A stretch of 64,000 nt of DNA from Methylobacterium fujisawaense (lineage in GTDB: Bacteria > Pseudomonadota > Alphaproteobacteria > Rhizobiales > Beijerinckiaceae). A program made the translations under genes and the position numbers. Below, piece after piece: positions 44,553 through 53,065 of the stretch. Positions within the stretch are counted from its first letter, which is position 1; each line of letters starts with the position of its first letter. A model generated the notes under the pieces. It was not told the DNA's origin. It was given only the letters and a program-made list of their open reading frames with translations, and made no database searches. The stretch spans positions 558,001-622,000 of the forward strand of contig NZ_JACJIM010000001.1 of NCBI RefSeq assembly GCF_014138435.1. The letters are read 5' to 3'.

Positions 44553-45185
44553 TCAGGCCGCTTCGGGGCGTGGGAGGCTGCGAAGCCATGCGAGGGCCTG
44601 ACTGACATCGGCCTGCGACAGGCCGTGGCCGGCCGGCAGGATCCTATGCTCCACGCGCGCCCCGGAGGCGGAAAGCTGCTGCGCGAGGCGCCTTGCATTC
44701 TCGACGGGTACGATCGGGTCCATCGCCCCGGAGAGGATCAGGACCGGCCGGCCCGCGAGGTCCGCGGCCGGGGGCTCGGCGAACGGCACCATCGGGCGGA
44801 TCAGCACGGCACCCGTCAGGGTCTCCGGCCGGAGCATCAGCAGCGAGGCGGCGATGTTGGCGCCGTTCGAGAATCCCAAAGCCAGGGGGGCCCCGAGGCC
44901 GTACCGTGCCCGGGACGCCGCCACGAAGGCGGCGAGGTCGCCGGTGCGCCGACGGAGATCCGCCTCGTCGAAGACGCCTTCGGCCAGGCGCCGGAAGAAG
45001 CGCGGCATGCCGTTCTCGCTGACGCCGCCGCGCGGCGCGAGCAGGGCGGCCTCCGGCGCGACCATGCGGCCGAGGGGCAGGAGGTCGTTCTCGTCGCCGC
45101 CGGTCCCGTGCAGCAGCAGCAGGGGACGCGCGGTGTCGGGACCGGGCTCGAAGCGGTGGATGAAGCCGGTGGTATCCTGGGTCAT
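44553..45185 (-). CDS. Phospholipase/carboxylesterase family hydrolase (MhqD-like)
   Basis: A 210-residue alpha/beta hydrolase: FIHRFEPGPDTARPLLLLHG, the GTGGDENDLLPLG motif, LAPRGGVSENGMPRFFRR, the nucleophile GFSNGANIA, and a C-terminal SGAMDPIVPVENARRL with the catalytic Asp and AGHGLSQADV with the His. These features match the MhqD/YodD esterases that are induced by hydroquinones in Bacillus. It follows the ring-cleaving dioxygenase gene by 71 bases on the same strand. Confidence 0.9.
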   Translation of the reverse strand: MTQDTTGFIHRFEPGPDTARPLLLLHGTGGDENDLLPLGRMVAPEAALLAPRGGVSENGMPRFFRRLAEGVFDEADLRRRTGDLAAFVAASRARYGLGAPLALGFSNGANIAASLLMLRPETLTGAVLIRPMVPFAEPPAADLAGRPVLILSGAMDPIVPVENARRLAQQLSASGARVEHRILPAGHGLSQADVSQALAWLRSLPRPEAA

Positions 45186-45256
45186 GATGGCCTCACGGCT
45201 GATGGGGCGCGGTCCCGCCCCGCACGGATGCGGGGCGGGCATGATGGTGTCGCGGC

Positions 45257-46180
45257 TCAGGCGACCTTGGGCAGGACGGCCTCGATCTCGGCCCGGTGCG
45301 GCTCCAGGCCGGCGGGGAGCTTGAGCGCCTGGCCGAGGGCCTCGATCGGCTCGTCCACCGCGAAGCCGGGCGCGTCCGTGGCGATCTCGAACAGCACGCC
45401 GCCGGGCTCGCGGAAGTAGACCGAGCGGAAGTACTGCCGGTCGCGCTGCTCCGTGACGTGCAGGCCCCGCGCCGCGAGCGCCTGCCCCATCGCAGCCTGC
45501 GCGGCGTCGTCCGCCGCCCGGAATGCGATGTGGTGGACCGAGCCCGCCCCCGGCCGTCCGGGCAGGAAGCCGCCCACCGCCCGCAGGGTGACGAGCCCGC
45601 CGAGTTCGGCGCTGCCCGCGAAGCGGATCAGGCTGCCCTCGCGGCCGACCTCCTGCAGGCCGAGCACCTCCGTGAGGATCGCGGCCGTGGGCTCGGCCCT
45701 GTCGAGGAGCAGCGTCACCCCGTGGAGGCCGCGGATCGCGTGCTCGGCCGGTACCTCGCTCGACGCCCAGCCCTCCGCATCGCCGACATCGACGCCCACC
45801 AGGGCGAGCATCATGCCATCCGGATCGCGGAATCGCAGGGTCGGCGCGCCGAAGACCTGAACGAGCGGCTCGTGGGCGACGCCCTTCTCGATGAAGCGAT
45901 GGGTCCACCAGCCGATGGAGGCGCGGGGAACCCGGAAGGCGGTCTCCTGGGTCTCGCCGATCCCGACGCGGCCCGGCGCGGCGTGCTCGATGGGGAAGAA
46001 GGTCAGGATCGTGCCCGGGCGCCCGGCCGCATCGCCGTAATACAGGTGATAGGTGCCCGGATCGTCGAAGTTGACGGTCTTCTTCACCAGACGCAGCCCG
46101 AGGACGCGGGTGTGGAAGTCGAGGTTGCGGAGGGCCGGGCCGGAGAAGGCCGTGACATGATGGAGGCCGGTCTGAACCAT
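45257..46180 (-). CDS. Ring-cleaving dioxygenase, VOC superfamily (MhqO-like)
   Basis: A 307-residue extradiol-type dioxygenase with two VOC (glyoxalase-fold) repeats: TGLHHVTAFSGPALRNLDFH and GLHGVTLLLDRAEPTAAILT. Fe ligands are the two His of LHHVT and SVHHIAFR and the Glu of PGGVLFEIATD. The family also includes Bacillus MhqO/MhqE and LinE-like hydroquinone dioxygenases. The ATG at 46180 has GGGAG nearby. It leads a four-gene minus-strand operon divergent from a LysR gene. Confidence 0.9.
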   Translation of the reverse strand: MVQTGLHHVTAFSGPALRNLDFHTRVLGLRLVKKTVNFDDPGTYHLYYGDAAGRPGTILTFFPIEHAAPGRVGIGETQETAFRVPRASIGWWTHRFIEKGVAHEPLVQVFGAPTLRFRDPDGMMLALVGVDVGDAEGWASSEVPAEHAIRGLHGVTLLLDRAEPTAAILTEVLGLQEVGREGSLIRFAGSAELGGLVTLRAVGGFLPGRPGAGSVHHIAFRAADDAAQAAMGQALAARGLHVTEQRDRQYFRSVYFREPGGVLFEIATDAPGFAVDEPIEALGQALKLPAGLEPHRAEIEAVLPKVA

Positions 46181-46262
46181 GGCGATGTCTCCCGACAGGC
46201 CACCGCGGAGGGCGGCGTGTTTCGATGACGGGAATGTGCCCCTTGCCATGTCTCGCGAAAAT

Positions 46263-46288
46263 AGAAACGATGGAAACCTATCGTTTCT
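46263..46288. promoter_or_regulatory. Palindromic operator between dioxygenase and LysR genes
   Basis: AGAAACGAT (46263-46271) and ATCGTTTCT (46280-46288) are perfect 9-base arms, 8 bases apart, in the 119-base divergent spacer and just 5' of the LysR start. The central A/T-rich arms with a spaced dyad fit a LysR-type recognition site. Confidence 0.7.
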
Positions 46289-46299
46289 GGAAATGACCG

Positions 46300-47238
46300 A
46301 TGCGATTGCCCGATTTCGAGGCCTGGGCGGTGTTCGCTAAGGTGGTGGAGACCGGCACCTTCGGTCGGGCTGCCACGGAGCTCGGCCTGTCGAAGGCCAC
46401 GGTCTCGAAGGCGGTGAGCCGGCTCGAGGTCCGGATCGGTGCCCGTCTGTTCAACCGCACGTCCCGGAAACTCGCCCTCACGGCGGCTGGGCAAGGCGCC
46501 AAGGACAGCGCCGCACGCATCCTGGCCGAAGGTGAGGCCGCCGAGGCCCTCGCGACGGCGAGCGCCACAGAGCCGCGCGGCCTCGTGCGCCTCGCCGCGC
46601 CGATGACCTTCGGGGTGATGCACGTGGCGCCGATTCTGCCGGCCTTCCTGCAGCAATACCCCTCCGTTTCGGTCGACCTGCACCTGTCCGACGCGGTCGT
46701 CGACTTGGTCGGGGGCGGATTCGATGCTGGGCTGCGCATCGCCGCCCTGCCCGACTCATCGCTGCGGGCGCGCCGGCTCTGCGGGATCCGCCGCTCGCTG
46801 GTGGCCACGCCCGCCTATCTCGACCGGCACGGCAGGCCCGAACATCCGGACGATCTCGTCCATCACACCTGCCTCGGCTACGCCTACCTGCCGACGCCCG
46901 ATCGCTGGCGATTCGTGGACGGAGCCGGGACCGAGGCCGTCGTGGTGCCCGCGGGCCAGCTTCGGGCGAACAATGCCGAGGCCCTGACACCGGCGCTTCG
47001 GGCCGGTCTCGGCCTCGCCCTGCAACCGGACTTCATGATCTGGGAGGACCTCGAGGCCGGGCGCCTCGAACGGGTGCTGCCCGCTTGGTCGCCGCCCCCG
47101 ATCGCGCTGCATCTCGTCATGCCCCCCGGCGATCCGAGGCCGGCGCGGGTGACGGCGCTGATCGCATACCTGGGGCAGACCCTCGCCCAGTCGCCTTGGG
47201 CCGATCCGCACCACCGGCGCGATCCGCCAGAACGATAG
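46300..47238 (+). CDS. LysR family transcriptional regulator
   Basis: A 312-residue regulator. The winged HTH is FEAWAVFAKVVETGTFGRAA, TELGLSKATVSKAVSRLE, then RIGARLFNRTSRKLALTAAG. The effector-binding domain starts RGLVRLAAPMTFGVMHVAPI, with FDAGLRIAALPDSSLRARRL. Sequence style is that of the AaeR/CrgA-like group (regulators of quinone or aromatic stress). It is divergent from the mhq-like operon, so it probably controls that operon and itself through the dyad at 46263-46288. Confidence 0.92.
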   Translation: MRLPDFEAWAVFAKVVETGTFGRAATELGLSKATVSKAVSRLEVRIGARLFNRTSRKLALTAAGQGAKDSAARILAEGEAAEALATASATEPRGLVRLAAPMTFGVMHVAPILPAFLQQYPSVSVDLHLSDAVVDLVGGGFDAGLRIAALPDSSLRARRLCGIRRSLVATPAYLDRHGRPEHPDDLVHHTCLGYAYLPTPDRWRFVDGAGTEAVVVPAGQLRANNAEALTPALRAGLGLALQPDFMIWEDLEAGRLERVLPAWSPPPIALHLVMPPGDPRPARVTALIAYLGQTLAQSPWADPHHRRDPPER

Positions 47239-47497
47239 GCCGCGCGACGGGGCCGTGCCCCACCCGGTTTCGGTCCTGGTTTTCGCAATCTGGATCAGTG
47301 CCGTCCACGTCGGCGTGCGTTATCGGCGAACAGCAGGCGAGTCGCATGATGTCCCTGCCGGCGGAATGACATCGCGGGCGGGGGCCGAGACGTACAACCA
47401 AACCGCAGGGGCCCGTAAATTTGCAACCTCAAGTTCGATCAGGACAATCTGGCATTGGACATGCGAGCGTTTCCGCGGCATGACGGTGTCCTGCATA

Positions 47498-47509
47498 AAT
47501 GTATACATT
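47498..47509. promoter_or_regulatory. Palindrome AATGTATACATT near the GntR start
   Basis: A perfect 12-bp palindrome at 47498-47509, 13 bases before the GntR gene ATG. FadR/GntR-type operators have the core TNGTNNNACNA, and TGTATACA fits it. The rest of the 284-base upstream gap (47239-47522) shows no gene, so this suggests autoregulation. Confidence 0.55.
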
Positions 47510-47522
47510 CGGCGAGGCGTTG

Positions 47523-48218
47523 ATGTCCCCTGCGGTCCCCGGACGACCGGCGCCAGATCGGCTGCGGCACAAGACCGTGTCCGCGGCCGTCGCGGACTCG
47601 TTGCGTCAGCAGATCCTGAACGGGGACCTGCCGCCCGGGGTGCAGCTTCGCCAGGATGCCCTGGCTGAGGAATTCGGGATCAGCCGGATCCCGATCCGCG
47701 AAGCTTTGCTCCAGCTGGAAGCCAGTAATCTCGTGAAGATCATGCCGCATCGGGGTGCGGTCGTGACGGGCCTGTCGCTGCAAGAGGTCGAGGACATCTT
47801 CCAGCTGCGCGTCCAGCTGGAGCCGCAATTGCTGCTGCTATCGGCCCCTCATCTGTCGCACGACGAGATCCGGGATCTCGACGCGCTCGCGCAGGAGTAC
47901 GGCGCGGCGCTGGAGACGGGCGAGGTCCTCCGATGGGGCGACCTGAACAGCCGTTTCCATCTCGACCTGCTCCGCCACGCCAATCGCCCGCGGTCGCTGA
48001 CGATCGTGTCCGGGCTGCTGCAGGATTGCGAACGGCCGACGCGGCTGCAGATCTCGACCTCCAACGACGCGACCCGCGCCCTCAGCGAACATGCGCAGAT
48101 CCTCGACCTGTGCGAGGCGCGCAGGTTTGAGGAGGCCGCGGCCTGCCTGCGCGGCCATATCGAGCATGTCGGCACTTCCCTCATCGCCCTCTACCGGCGT
48201 GCTCTCGCCCGGGCTTGA
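47523..48218 (+). CDS. GntR family transcriptional regulator (FadR subfamily, FCD domain)
   Basis: A 231-residue regulator. The winged HTH covers ~15-80: AAVADSLRQQILNGDLPPGV, then LRQDALAEEFGISRIPIREA and LLQLEASNLVKIMPHRGAVV. The C-terminal FCD domain (LQEVEDIFQLRVQLEPQLLL to CLRGHIEHV) carries the metal-binding Asp/His pattern, as in FLHLDLLRHANRP and HIEHV. The ATG at 47523 has GAGG upstream. Its targets are unknown as no metabolic gene is next to it on the same strand; convergent with the gbsR-like gene. Confidence 0.92.
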   Translation: MSPAVPGRPAPDRLRHKTVSAAVADSLRQQILNGDLPPGVQLRQDALAEEFGISRIPIREALLQLEASNLVKIMPHRGAVVTGLSLQEVEDIFQLRVQLEPQLLLLSAPHLSHDEIRDLDALAQEYGAALETGEVLRWGDLNSRFHLDLLRHANRPRSLTIVSGLLQDCERPTRLQISTSNDATRALSEHAQILDLCEARRFEEAAACLRGHIEHVGTSLIALYRRALARA

Positions 48219-48260
48219 TCGGACCTGGCGAAGCCGTGCGCCCCGGTGCATCCGGCCGAC

Positions 48261-48839
48261 TCAGTCCGGCTTGGACGCCCGACCGCCGATCCGACCCGGC
48301 AGACGGGTCAGGCGATCCTTCATCTCGAGCACCTTCTGGACCTTTGCGCCGAGGGTGAGGAGCTGGACGAGGCGCTCTGTTTCGAGGCGGCGCACGTCGG
48401 CGTACCAGCCCGCGAACAGCTCGAAGAGGTCATGCATCTCCTTGAGACGCTCCTGGGCGTGCCGCTCCTCCTCGGTGGCGGCGTCCTGCATCAGGAGCTC
48501 GCGCAGGAGGGTCAGCGTCGGATCGACTTCCCGCTTCTTGCGCTCCTCGACCAGCGTCCGGACGATCTGCCAGATGTCCTCGGGCGTCGTGAAGTAGTCG
48601 CGCCGGTCGCCCGGCCGGTGCTGGAGGCGCACGAGATTCCAGGCCTGCAGTTCCTTCAGGCCCATGCTGACGTTGGAGCGCGACACGCCGAGCCGTTCCA
48701 CGATCTCGTCGGCGTTGAACGGCCGCTCGGCCACGAACAGCAGGGCGTAGATCTGCCCCACGGTCCGGTTGATGCCCCAGCGCGAGCCCATCTCGCCGAA
48801 GTGCAGCACGAAGGTCTGGACGAGGGGAGGCAGCTGCAC
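48261..48839 (-). CDS. GbsR/MarR-type transcriptional regulator
   Basis: A 192-residue regulator of the GbsR family (MarR-fold): FVLHFGEMGSRWGINRTVGQ, IYALLFVAERPFNADEIVER, then the recognition helices LGVSRSNVSMGLKELQAWNL. A long C-terminal coiled segment (LKEMHDLFELFAGWYADVRR) follows. The GTG at 48839 is the only start giving the whole domain. It lies 45 bases after the DUF2474 gene, on the same strand, as the last gene of the cytochrome bd operon, and probably senses something relevant to it. Confidence 0.9.
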   Translation of the reverse strand: MQLPPLVQTFVLHFGEMGSRWGINRTVGQIYALLFVAERPFNADEIVERLGVSRSNVSMGLKELQAWNLVRLQHRPGDRRDYFTTPEDIWQIVRTLVEERKKREVDPTLTLLRELLMQDAATEEERHAQERLKEMHDLFELFAGWYADVRRLETERLVQLLTLGAKVQKVLEMKDRLTRLPGRIGGRASKPD

Positions 48840-48884
48840 GGCGAGGGTCCGACGCGGGGAAGGTACGGGGTCGCCCCCGGCTTA

Positions 48885-49007
48885 TCAGGACTTGAGCCAG
48901 AACCGGAGAAGCGTCGCCACGAAGGCGAGGCCGACGACGCTCGAGGCCCAGAGCACCGCGAACCAAGCGAGGCGCTTCCAGAGGGGTTGTGCCGATGCGG
49001 GTGCCAT
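48885..49007 (-). CDS. DUF2474 family small subunit of cyanide-insensitive oxidase
   Basis: A 40-residue, single-helix membrane protein: MAPASAQPLWKRLAWFAVLW, then ASSVVGLAFVATLLRFWLKS. This is the DUF2474 pattern (PLWKRLxWFxxLW), found after cioB in many proteobacteria and functionally comparable to CydX. The ATG overlaps the cioB stop (TGATG), so it is translationally coupled. Too small for many gene finders. Confidence 0.9.
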   Translation of the reverse strand: MAPASAQPLWKRLAWFAVLWASSVVGLAFVATLLRFWLKS

Positions 49008-50014
49008 CAGTGATATCCGTGCGCGTCGACCTTGCCGCGGAAAACCCAGTACGCGTACGCGGTGTAGGATAGGATGATCGGGATCAAAACCGAGGCGCCG
49101 GCGAGGAGAAAGATCTGGCTCGCCTCGGGAGCGGCCGCCTGCCAGATCGTGATCCGGCCCGGCACGACGTCGGGGAAGATGCTGATGCCCAGCCCCAGGA
49201 AGGTCAGGGCGAACAGGCCCAGCGCAATCAGGAAGGGCGCCCGCTCGGCCCCGCTGCGCAGAGCCCGCCACAGGGCATACGCGGCGAGCGCCACGAGCAG
49301 CGGCACCTGCGCGGTGACGAGCACGTTCGGCATCGCCAGCCAGCGCTCGGCGTAGCGGCCCTGGAGGAACGGCGTCACCGCACTGACGAGGGCGATGGCC
49401 GCGACCGTCGCCACGGTGAGGCCCAGGGCATAGCGCCGGGCCTGCGCCTGGAGCTGGCCCTCGGTGCGCATCACCAGCCACGTCGCCCCGAGCAGTGCGT
49501 AGGCGACGACCACGCTCGCGCCGACGAGGATGCTGAAGGGCGTGAGCCAGTCCCACCAGCCGCCGGCATAGGCCCGCCCCTCGACGGTGATGCCCTGCAG
49601 GAGGGCGCCCAGCGTGATGCCCTGGGCCAGGGCCGCCACCAGCGAGCCGCCCGCGAAGGCCACGTCCCAGGCGGCGCGGTGGCGGGGATCGCGCCAGCGG
49701 AACTCGAAGGCGACGCCGCGGAAGATCAGGCCGAGCAGCATCGCGATGATCGGCGCGTAGAGCGCCGGCAGGATCACCGCGTAGGCCAGGGGGAAGACGG
49801 CGAACAGGCCGCCGCCGCCCAGCACGAGCCAGGTCTCGTTGCCGTCCCAGACCGGGGCGACCGAGTTCATCGCGGTGTCCCGCTCCGCGCCGGGCCGCAG
49901 GAGGGGGAACAGGAGGCCGATGCCGAGATCGAAGCCATCCATGACGATGTAGGCGAAGACCGCGAAGGCGATCACGAACGCCCAGACCACCGTGAGGTCG
50001 AAGCTGTAGGCCAT
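49007..50014 (-). CDS. cioB: Cytochrome bd-type quinol oxidase subunit II
   Basis: A 335-residue membrane protein with about eight or nine helices, paired with CioA. It opens FDLTVVWAFVIAFAVFAYIV, then MDGFDLGIGLLFPLLR; the DGFDLG motif and PVWDGNETWLVLGGGGLFAV are hallmarks of CydB/CioB. FPLAYAVILPALYAPIIAML, then FRGVAFEFR follow. The C-terminal YAYWVFRGKV is typical. TGAGGAAC precedes the ATG at 50014. It is seven bases downstream of cioA. Confidence 0.95.
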   Translation of the reverse strand: MAYSFDLTVVWAFVIAFAVFAYIVMDGFDLGIGLLFPLLRPGAERDTAMNSVAPVWDGNETWLVLGGGGLFAVFPLAYAVILPALYAPIIAMLLGLIFRGVAFEFRWRDPRHRAAWDVAFAGGSLVAALAQGITLGALLQGITVEGRAYAGGWWDWLTPFSILVGASVVVAYALLGATWLVMRTEGQLQAQARRYALGLTVATVAAIALVSAVTPFLQGRYAERWLAMPNVLVTAQVPLLVALAAYALWRALRSGAERAPFLIALGLFALTFLGLGISIFPDVVPGRITIWQAAAPEASQIFLLAGASVLIPIILSYTAYAYWVFRGKVDAHGYH

Positions 50015-50021
50015 GGGTTCC

Positions 50022-51440
50022 TCACTCGGCCGGCTGGAGATGGCGGTCGGGATCGATCGCCGGGGCGGGGGTGAGGCCCGCCGTCCGGATCGGCACGCCG
50101 GGCTCGATGCCGCGCTCGCCGGCATGCGGGGGCTTGGCCATCAGGCGGAGGATGTAGGCGGTGCCCATGGCAAAGACCGCGAAGTAGATCACCACGAAGG
50201 CGGTGAGCGAGGCCGCCACCGCGGGCGCGTGGAGCGGCGAGGCGGACTGCGCCGTGCGCAGCAGGCCGTAGACCGTGTAGGGCTGGCGCCCGACCTCGGT
50301 GGTGATCCAGCCGGCCAGCACCGCCACGAAGCCGGCCGGGCCCATCGCCACCGCGAAGCGGTGCAGCGGCGGCCACGTGTAGAGCGTCCCGCGCCAGCGG
50401 GCGAGGAGGCTCAGGGCGCCGAGCAGCAGCATCAGCATCCCGAGACCGACCATGATGCGGAACGACCAGAACACGATCGGCACCGGCGGCCATTCCGCCC
50501 GCGGCAGGCTGTCGAGCCCCGTCAGGGGCGCGTTCGGATCGTGCTTCAGCACCAGCGAGGACAGCTTCGGAATCTCGACCGCGTAGCGGACGGTGCCGGT
50601 CTTCTGGTCGGGCAGGCCGAACAGGATCAGCGGCGCGCCGTCCGGGTGGCTCTGGTAGTGCCCCTCCATGGCCATGACCTTGGCGGGCTGGTGCTCCAGC
50701 GTGTTCAGGCCGTGCGCGTCGCCGGCGAGGATCTGGACCGGCGCCACCAGCGCGGCCATCCACATCGCCATCGAGAACATCGTCCGGGCAGCCGGATTGG
50801 ACCGGTCGCGCAGGAGGTGCCACGCGCCGACCGCGCCGACCACCAGGGCGGTGGTGAGATAGGCGGCCAGCACCATGTGCACGAGGCGGAACGGGAAGGA
50901 CGGGTTGAACACGATCGCCCACCAGTCGAGCGGCACGAACTGGCCGTCCGCGTTCGTGCCGTAGCCCGCCGGGGTCTGCATCCAGGAATTCACCGACAGG
51001 ATCCAGAAGGCCGAGAAGAAGGTCCCGAACGCCACCATCAGCGTCGCGGCGAAGTGCAGCCGCGGCCCGACCTTCGTCATGCCGAAGAGCATCACGCCGA
51101 GGAAGCCCGCCTCCAGGAAGAAGGCCGACAGCACCTCGTAGGCCATCATCGGGCCCAGCACCGGGCCGGTCTTGTCCGAGAAGACCGACCAGTTCGTGCC
51201 GAACTGGTAGGACATCACCAGCCCCGACACGACGCCCATGGCGAAGGCGATCGCGAAGATCTTAATCCAGTACTTGAACAGGTCCATGAAGACCTGACGC
51301 CCGGTGGCGAGCCAAAGCCCTTCCAGCACGGCGAGGAAGCTCGCGAGGCCGATCGAAAAGGCCGGGAACACGATGTGGAAGGCCACCGTGAACCCGAACT
51401 GCATGCGGGCGAGGATCAGGGGATCGAGATTGGCGAGCAC
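50022..51440 (-). CDS. cioA: Cytochrome bd-type quinol oxidase subunit I (cyanide-insensitive)
   Basis: A 472-residue catalytic subunit that oxidises ubiquinol and reduces O2. Haem ligands are recognisable: His22 in FTVAFHIVFPAFSIG, the His in FRLVHMVLAAYLTT, and the Met in the FRIMVGLGMLMLLL segment. The quinol (Q) loop is short, and the signature VGRQPYTVYGLLRT replaces the GRQPW of bd-I, both typical of CIO enzymes resistant to cyanide. The GTG at 51440 has CGGAGG upstream and gives the usual LANLDPLILARMQFGFT start; an ATG 11 codons earlier is less likely. A TTTCAG/CTGAAA dyad lies ~40 bases upstream. Confidence 0.94.
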   Translation of the reverse strand: MLANLDPLILARMQFGFTVAFHIVFPAFSIGLASFLAVLEGLWLATGRQVFMDLFKYWIKIFAIAFAMGVVSGLVMSYQFGTNWSVFSDKTGPVLGPMMAYEVLSAFFLEAGFLGVMLFGMTKVGPRLHFAATLMVAFGTFFSAFWILSVNSWMQTPAGYGTNADGQFVPLDWWAIVFNPSFPFRLVHMVLAAYLTTALVVGAVGAWHLLRDRSNPAARTMFSMAMWMAALVAPVQILAGDAHGLNTLEHQPAKVMAMEGHYQSHPDGAPLILFGLPDQKTGTVRYAVEIPKLSSLVLKHDPNAPLTGLDSLPRAEWPPVPIVFWSFRIMVGLGMLMLLLGALSLLARWRGTLYTWPPLHRFAVAMGPAGFVAVLAGWITTEVGRQPYTVYGLLRTAQSASPLHAPAVAASLTAFVVIYFAVFAMGTAYILRLMAKPPHAGERGIEPGVPIRTAGLTPAPAIDPDRHLQPAE

Positions 51441-51480
51441 GTCGGGCCTCCGGCACTGAGCGCGACTCGGCATATAGCAA

Positions 51481-51498
51481 TTTCAGAAATGCCTGAAA
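51481..51498. promoter_or_regulatory. TTTCAG-N6-CTGAAA dyad upstream of cioA
   Basis: Perfect 6-base arms at 51481-51486 and 51493-51498, in an AT-rich pocket 41 bases from the cioA GTG. A TTTCA-TGAAA core resembles MarR/GbsR-type operators, and the operon encodes a GbsR-type protein, so this may be its autoregulatory site. Confidence 0.5.
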
Positions 51499-51701
51499 AG
51501 TCAGAATGCAGAACGGCCGCGCGTCGGGGCGGCCGCGCGCGTCGGCCTCCGGGGCTGATCCGGGCGACGCGCGGGTCTGGACGTCAGCGCTTGAACGCGG
51601 CAGGGTCGCGGCCTTCCCCACAGGTCGGGATCCTGCAGGCGCTCCGGTGCATGCCGCGCCACGGCACGCCGCGTCCCGACGCAAGCAGAGCACGCGCCGC
51701 C

Positions 51702-52922
51702 ATGGCCGATATCCCCGCATCCGCCGCGCCCGTCGATCTCGCCTCCGCCCTCTCGGCGCGCATCCGCGGCATCGGGACGAGCCAGATCGGGCTGGTGGCG
51801 GATCGCGGGCGGGACGACCCGGAGGTCGTGAAGCTCTGGATCGGCGAGGGCGATCTGCCGACCCCGCCCTTCATCGTCGAGGCGGCCCACAAGGCGATGC
51901 TCGCCGGGCACACCCGCTACACGACCTCGCTGGGGCTGCCGGCGCTGCGCGCGGCGCTCGGCGCCTATCACGCCCGCCATTGGGACATGGAGATCCCGCC
52001 CGACCGGTTCGCCGTCACGGCGGGCGGCATGAACGCGATCATGCAGGCCGCCCAGGTGCTGCTGGAGCCGGGCGACGAGATGATCATCCCGTCCCCGGCC
52101 TGGCCGAATCTCGGCGAGGCGGTCCGCATCGCCGGCGGCATCCCGGTGACGGTCCCGTACCGCAGGCTGCCGGACGGACGCTTCGCGCTGCCGCTCGCCG
52201 ATATCGAGGCGGCGCTCACCCCGCGCACCCGGGTGATCATGGTGAATTCACCCTCCAATCCAACCGGCTGGACCATGCCGCTGCCGGAGATGAAGGCCCT
52301 GCGCGACCTCGCCCGGGAGCGCGGCCTCTGGATCCTCTCGGACGAGGTCTACGCGCATTTCACCTACGGCAACCGGATCGCGCCGTCCTTCCTGCAGATC
52401 TGCTCGGAGGACGACCGGCTGATCGTCACCAACACCTTCTCGAAGAACTGGGCCATGACCGGCTGGCGCGCCGGCTGGGTGATCTATCCCCGTGGCCTCG
52501 CGCCCACCTTCGCCAAGCTCGGACAGTACAGCACCACCTCGATCCCGACCTTCGTCCAGCACGCTTGCATCGCGGCCCTCGAGGAGGGCGACGGCTTCAT
52601 CCGCACCATGGTCGACCGCTGCGCCGAGGCCCGGGCGATCCTGATGGAGGGCTTGTCCCGTCTCCCGGGCGTCACGGTCGCACCGCCTGACGGGGCCTTC
52701 TACCTCATGGCCCGGATGGGCGGCGACGAGCCCAGCCTCGACCTGGCACTGCGCCTGCTGCGGGAGGCCAAGGTCGGGGTGGCGCCGGGGACCGCCTTCG
52801 GGCCGGAGGGCGAAGGTCTGGTCCGGATCTGCTTCGCCATCAGCCCGGCCCTGGCGCGAGAGGCGGTACGGCGGCTCTCGGGCGCACTCGGGACCCGCGA
52901 CCCGGCCGCGTCGGCGCATTGA
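51702..52922 (+). CDS. Pyridoxal-phosphate aminotransferase, class I/II
   Basis: A 406-residue fold-type I aminotransferase. Motifs: KLWIGEGDLPTPPFIVEAAH, GMNAIMQAAQVLLEPGDEMI, NSPSNPTGWTMPLPEMK, the ILSDEVYAHFTYGN stretch (Asp and Tyr contacting the cofactor), and the internal aldimine lysine Lys248 in NTFSKNWAMTGWRAGW. C-terminal GVAPGTAFGPEGEGLVRICF includes the Arg that binds the substrate carboxylate. Donor specificity is not evident. It is divergent from the cio operon. Confidence 0.9.
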   Translation: MADIPASAAPVDLASALSARIRGIGTSQIGLVADRGRDDPEVVKLWIGEGDLPTPPFIVEAAHKAMLAGHTRYTTSLGLPALRAALGAYHARHWDMEIPPDRFAVTAGGMNAIMQAAQVLLEPGDEMIIPSPAWPNLGEAVRIAGGIPVTVPYRRLPDGRFALPLADIEAALTPRTRVIMVNSPSNPTGWTMPLPEMKALRDLARERGLWILSDEVYAHFTYGNRIAPSFLQICSEDDRLIVTNTFSKNWAMTGWRAGWVIYPRGLAPTFAKLGQYSTTSIPTFVQHACIAALEEGDGFIRTMVDRCAEARAILMEGLSRLPGVTVAPPDGAFYLMARMGGDEPSLDLALRLLREAKVGVAPGTAFGPEGEGLVRICFAISPALAREAVRRLSGALGTRDPAASAH

Positions 52923-53065
52923 GCCGGGCGGGTTAGGCGGCCCCGCTCGCCTTGCACGCGCGGCGACGAAGCAGGGCGGTGATACAAGGCGGTGAAGCAG
53001 AGACGGTGAAGGCCTACGGGCCTTCCTTGCTCAGGGAGTCGCCTGTCCGAGGCCGCCGCGCCATC

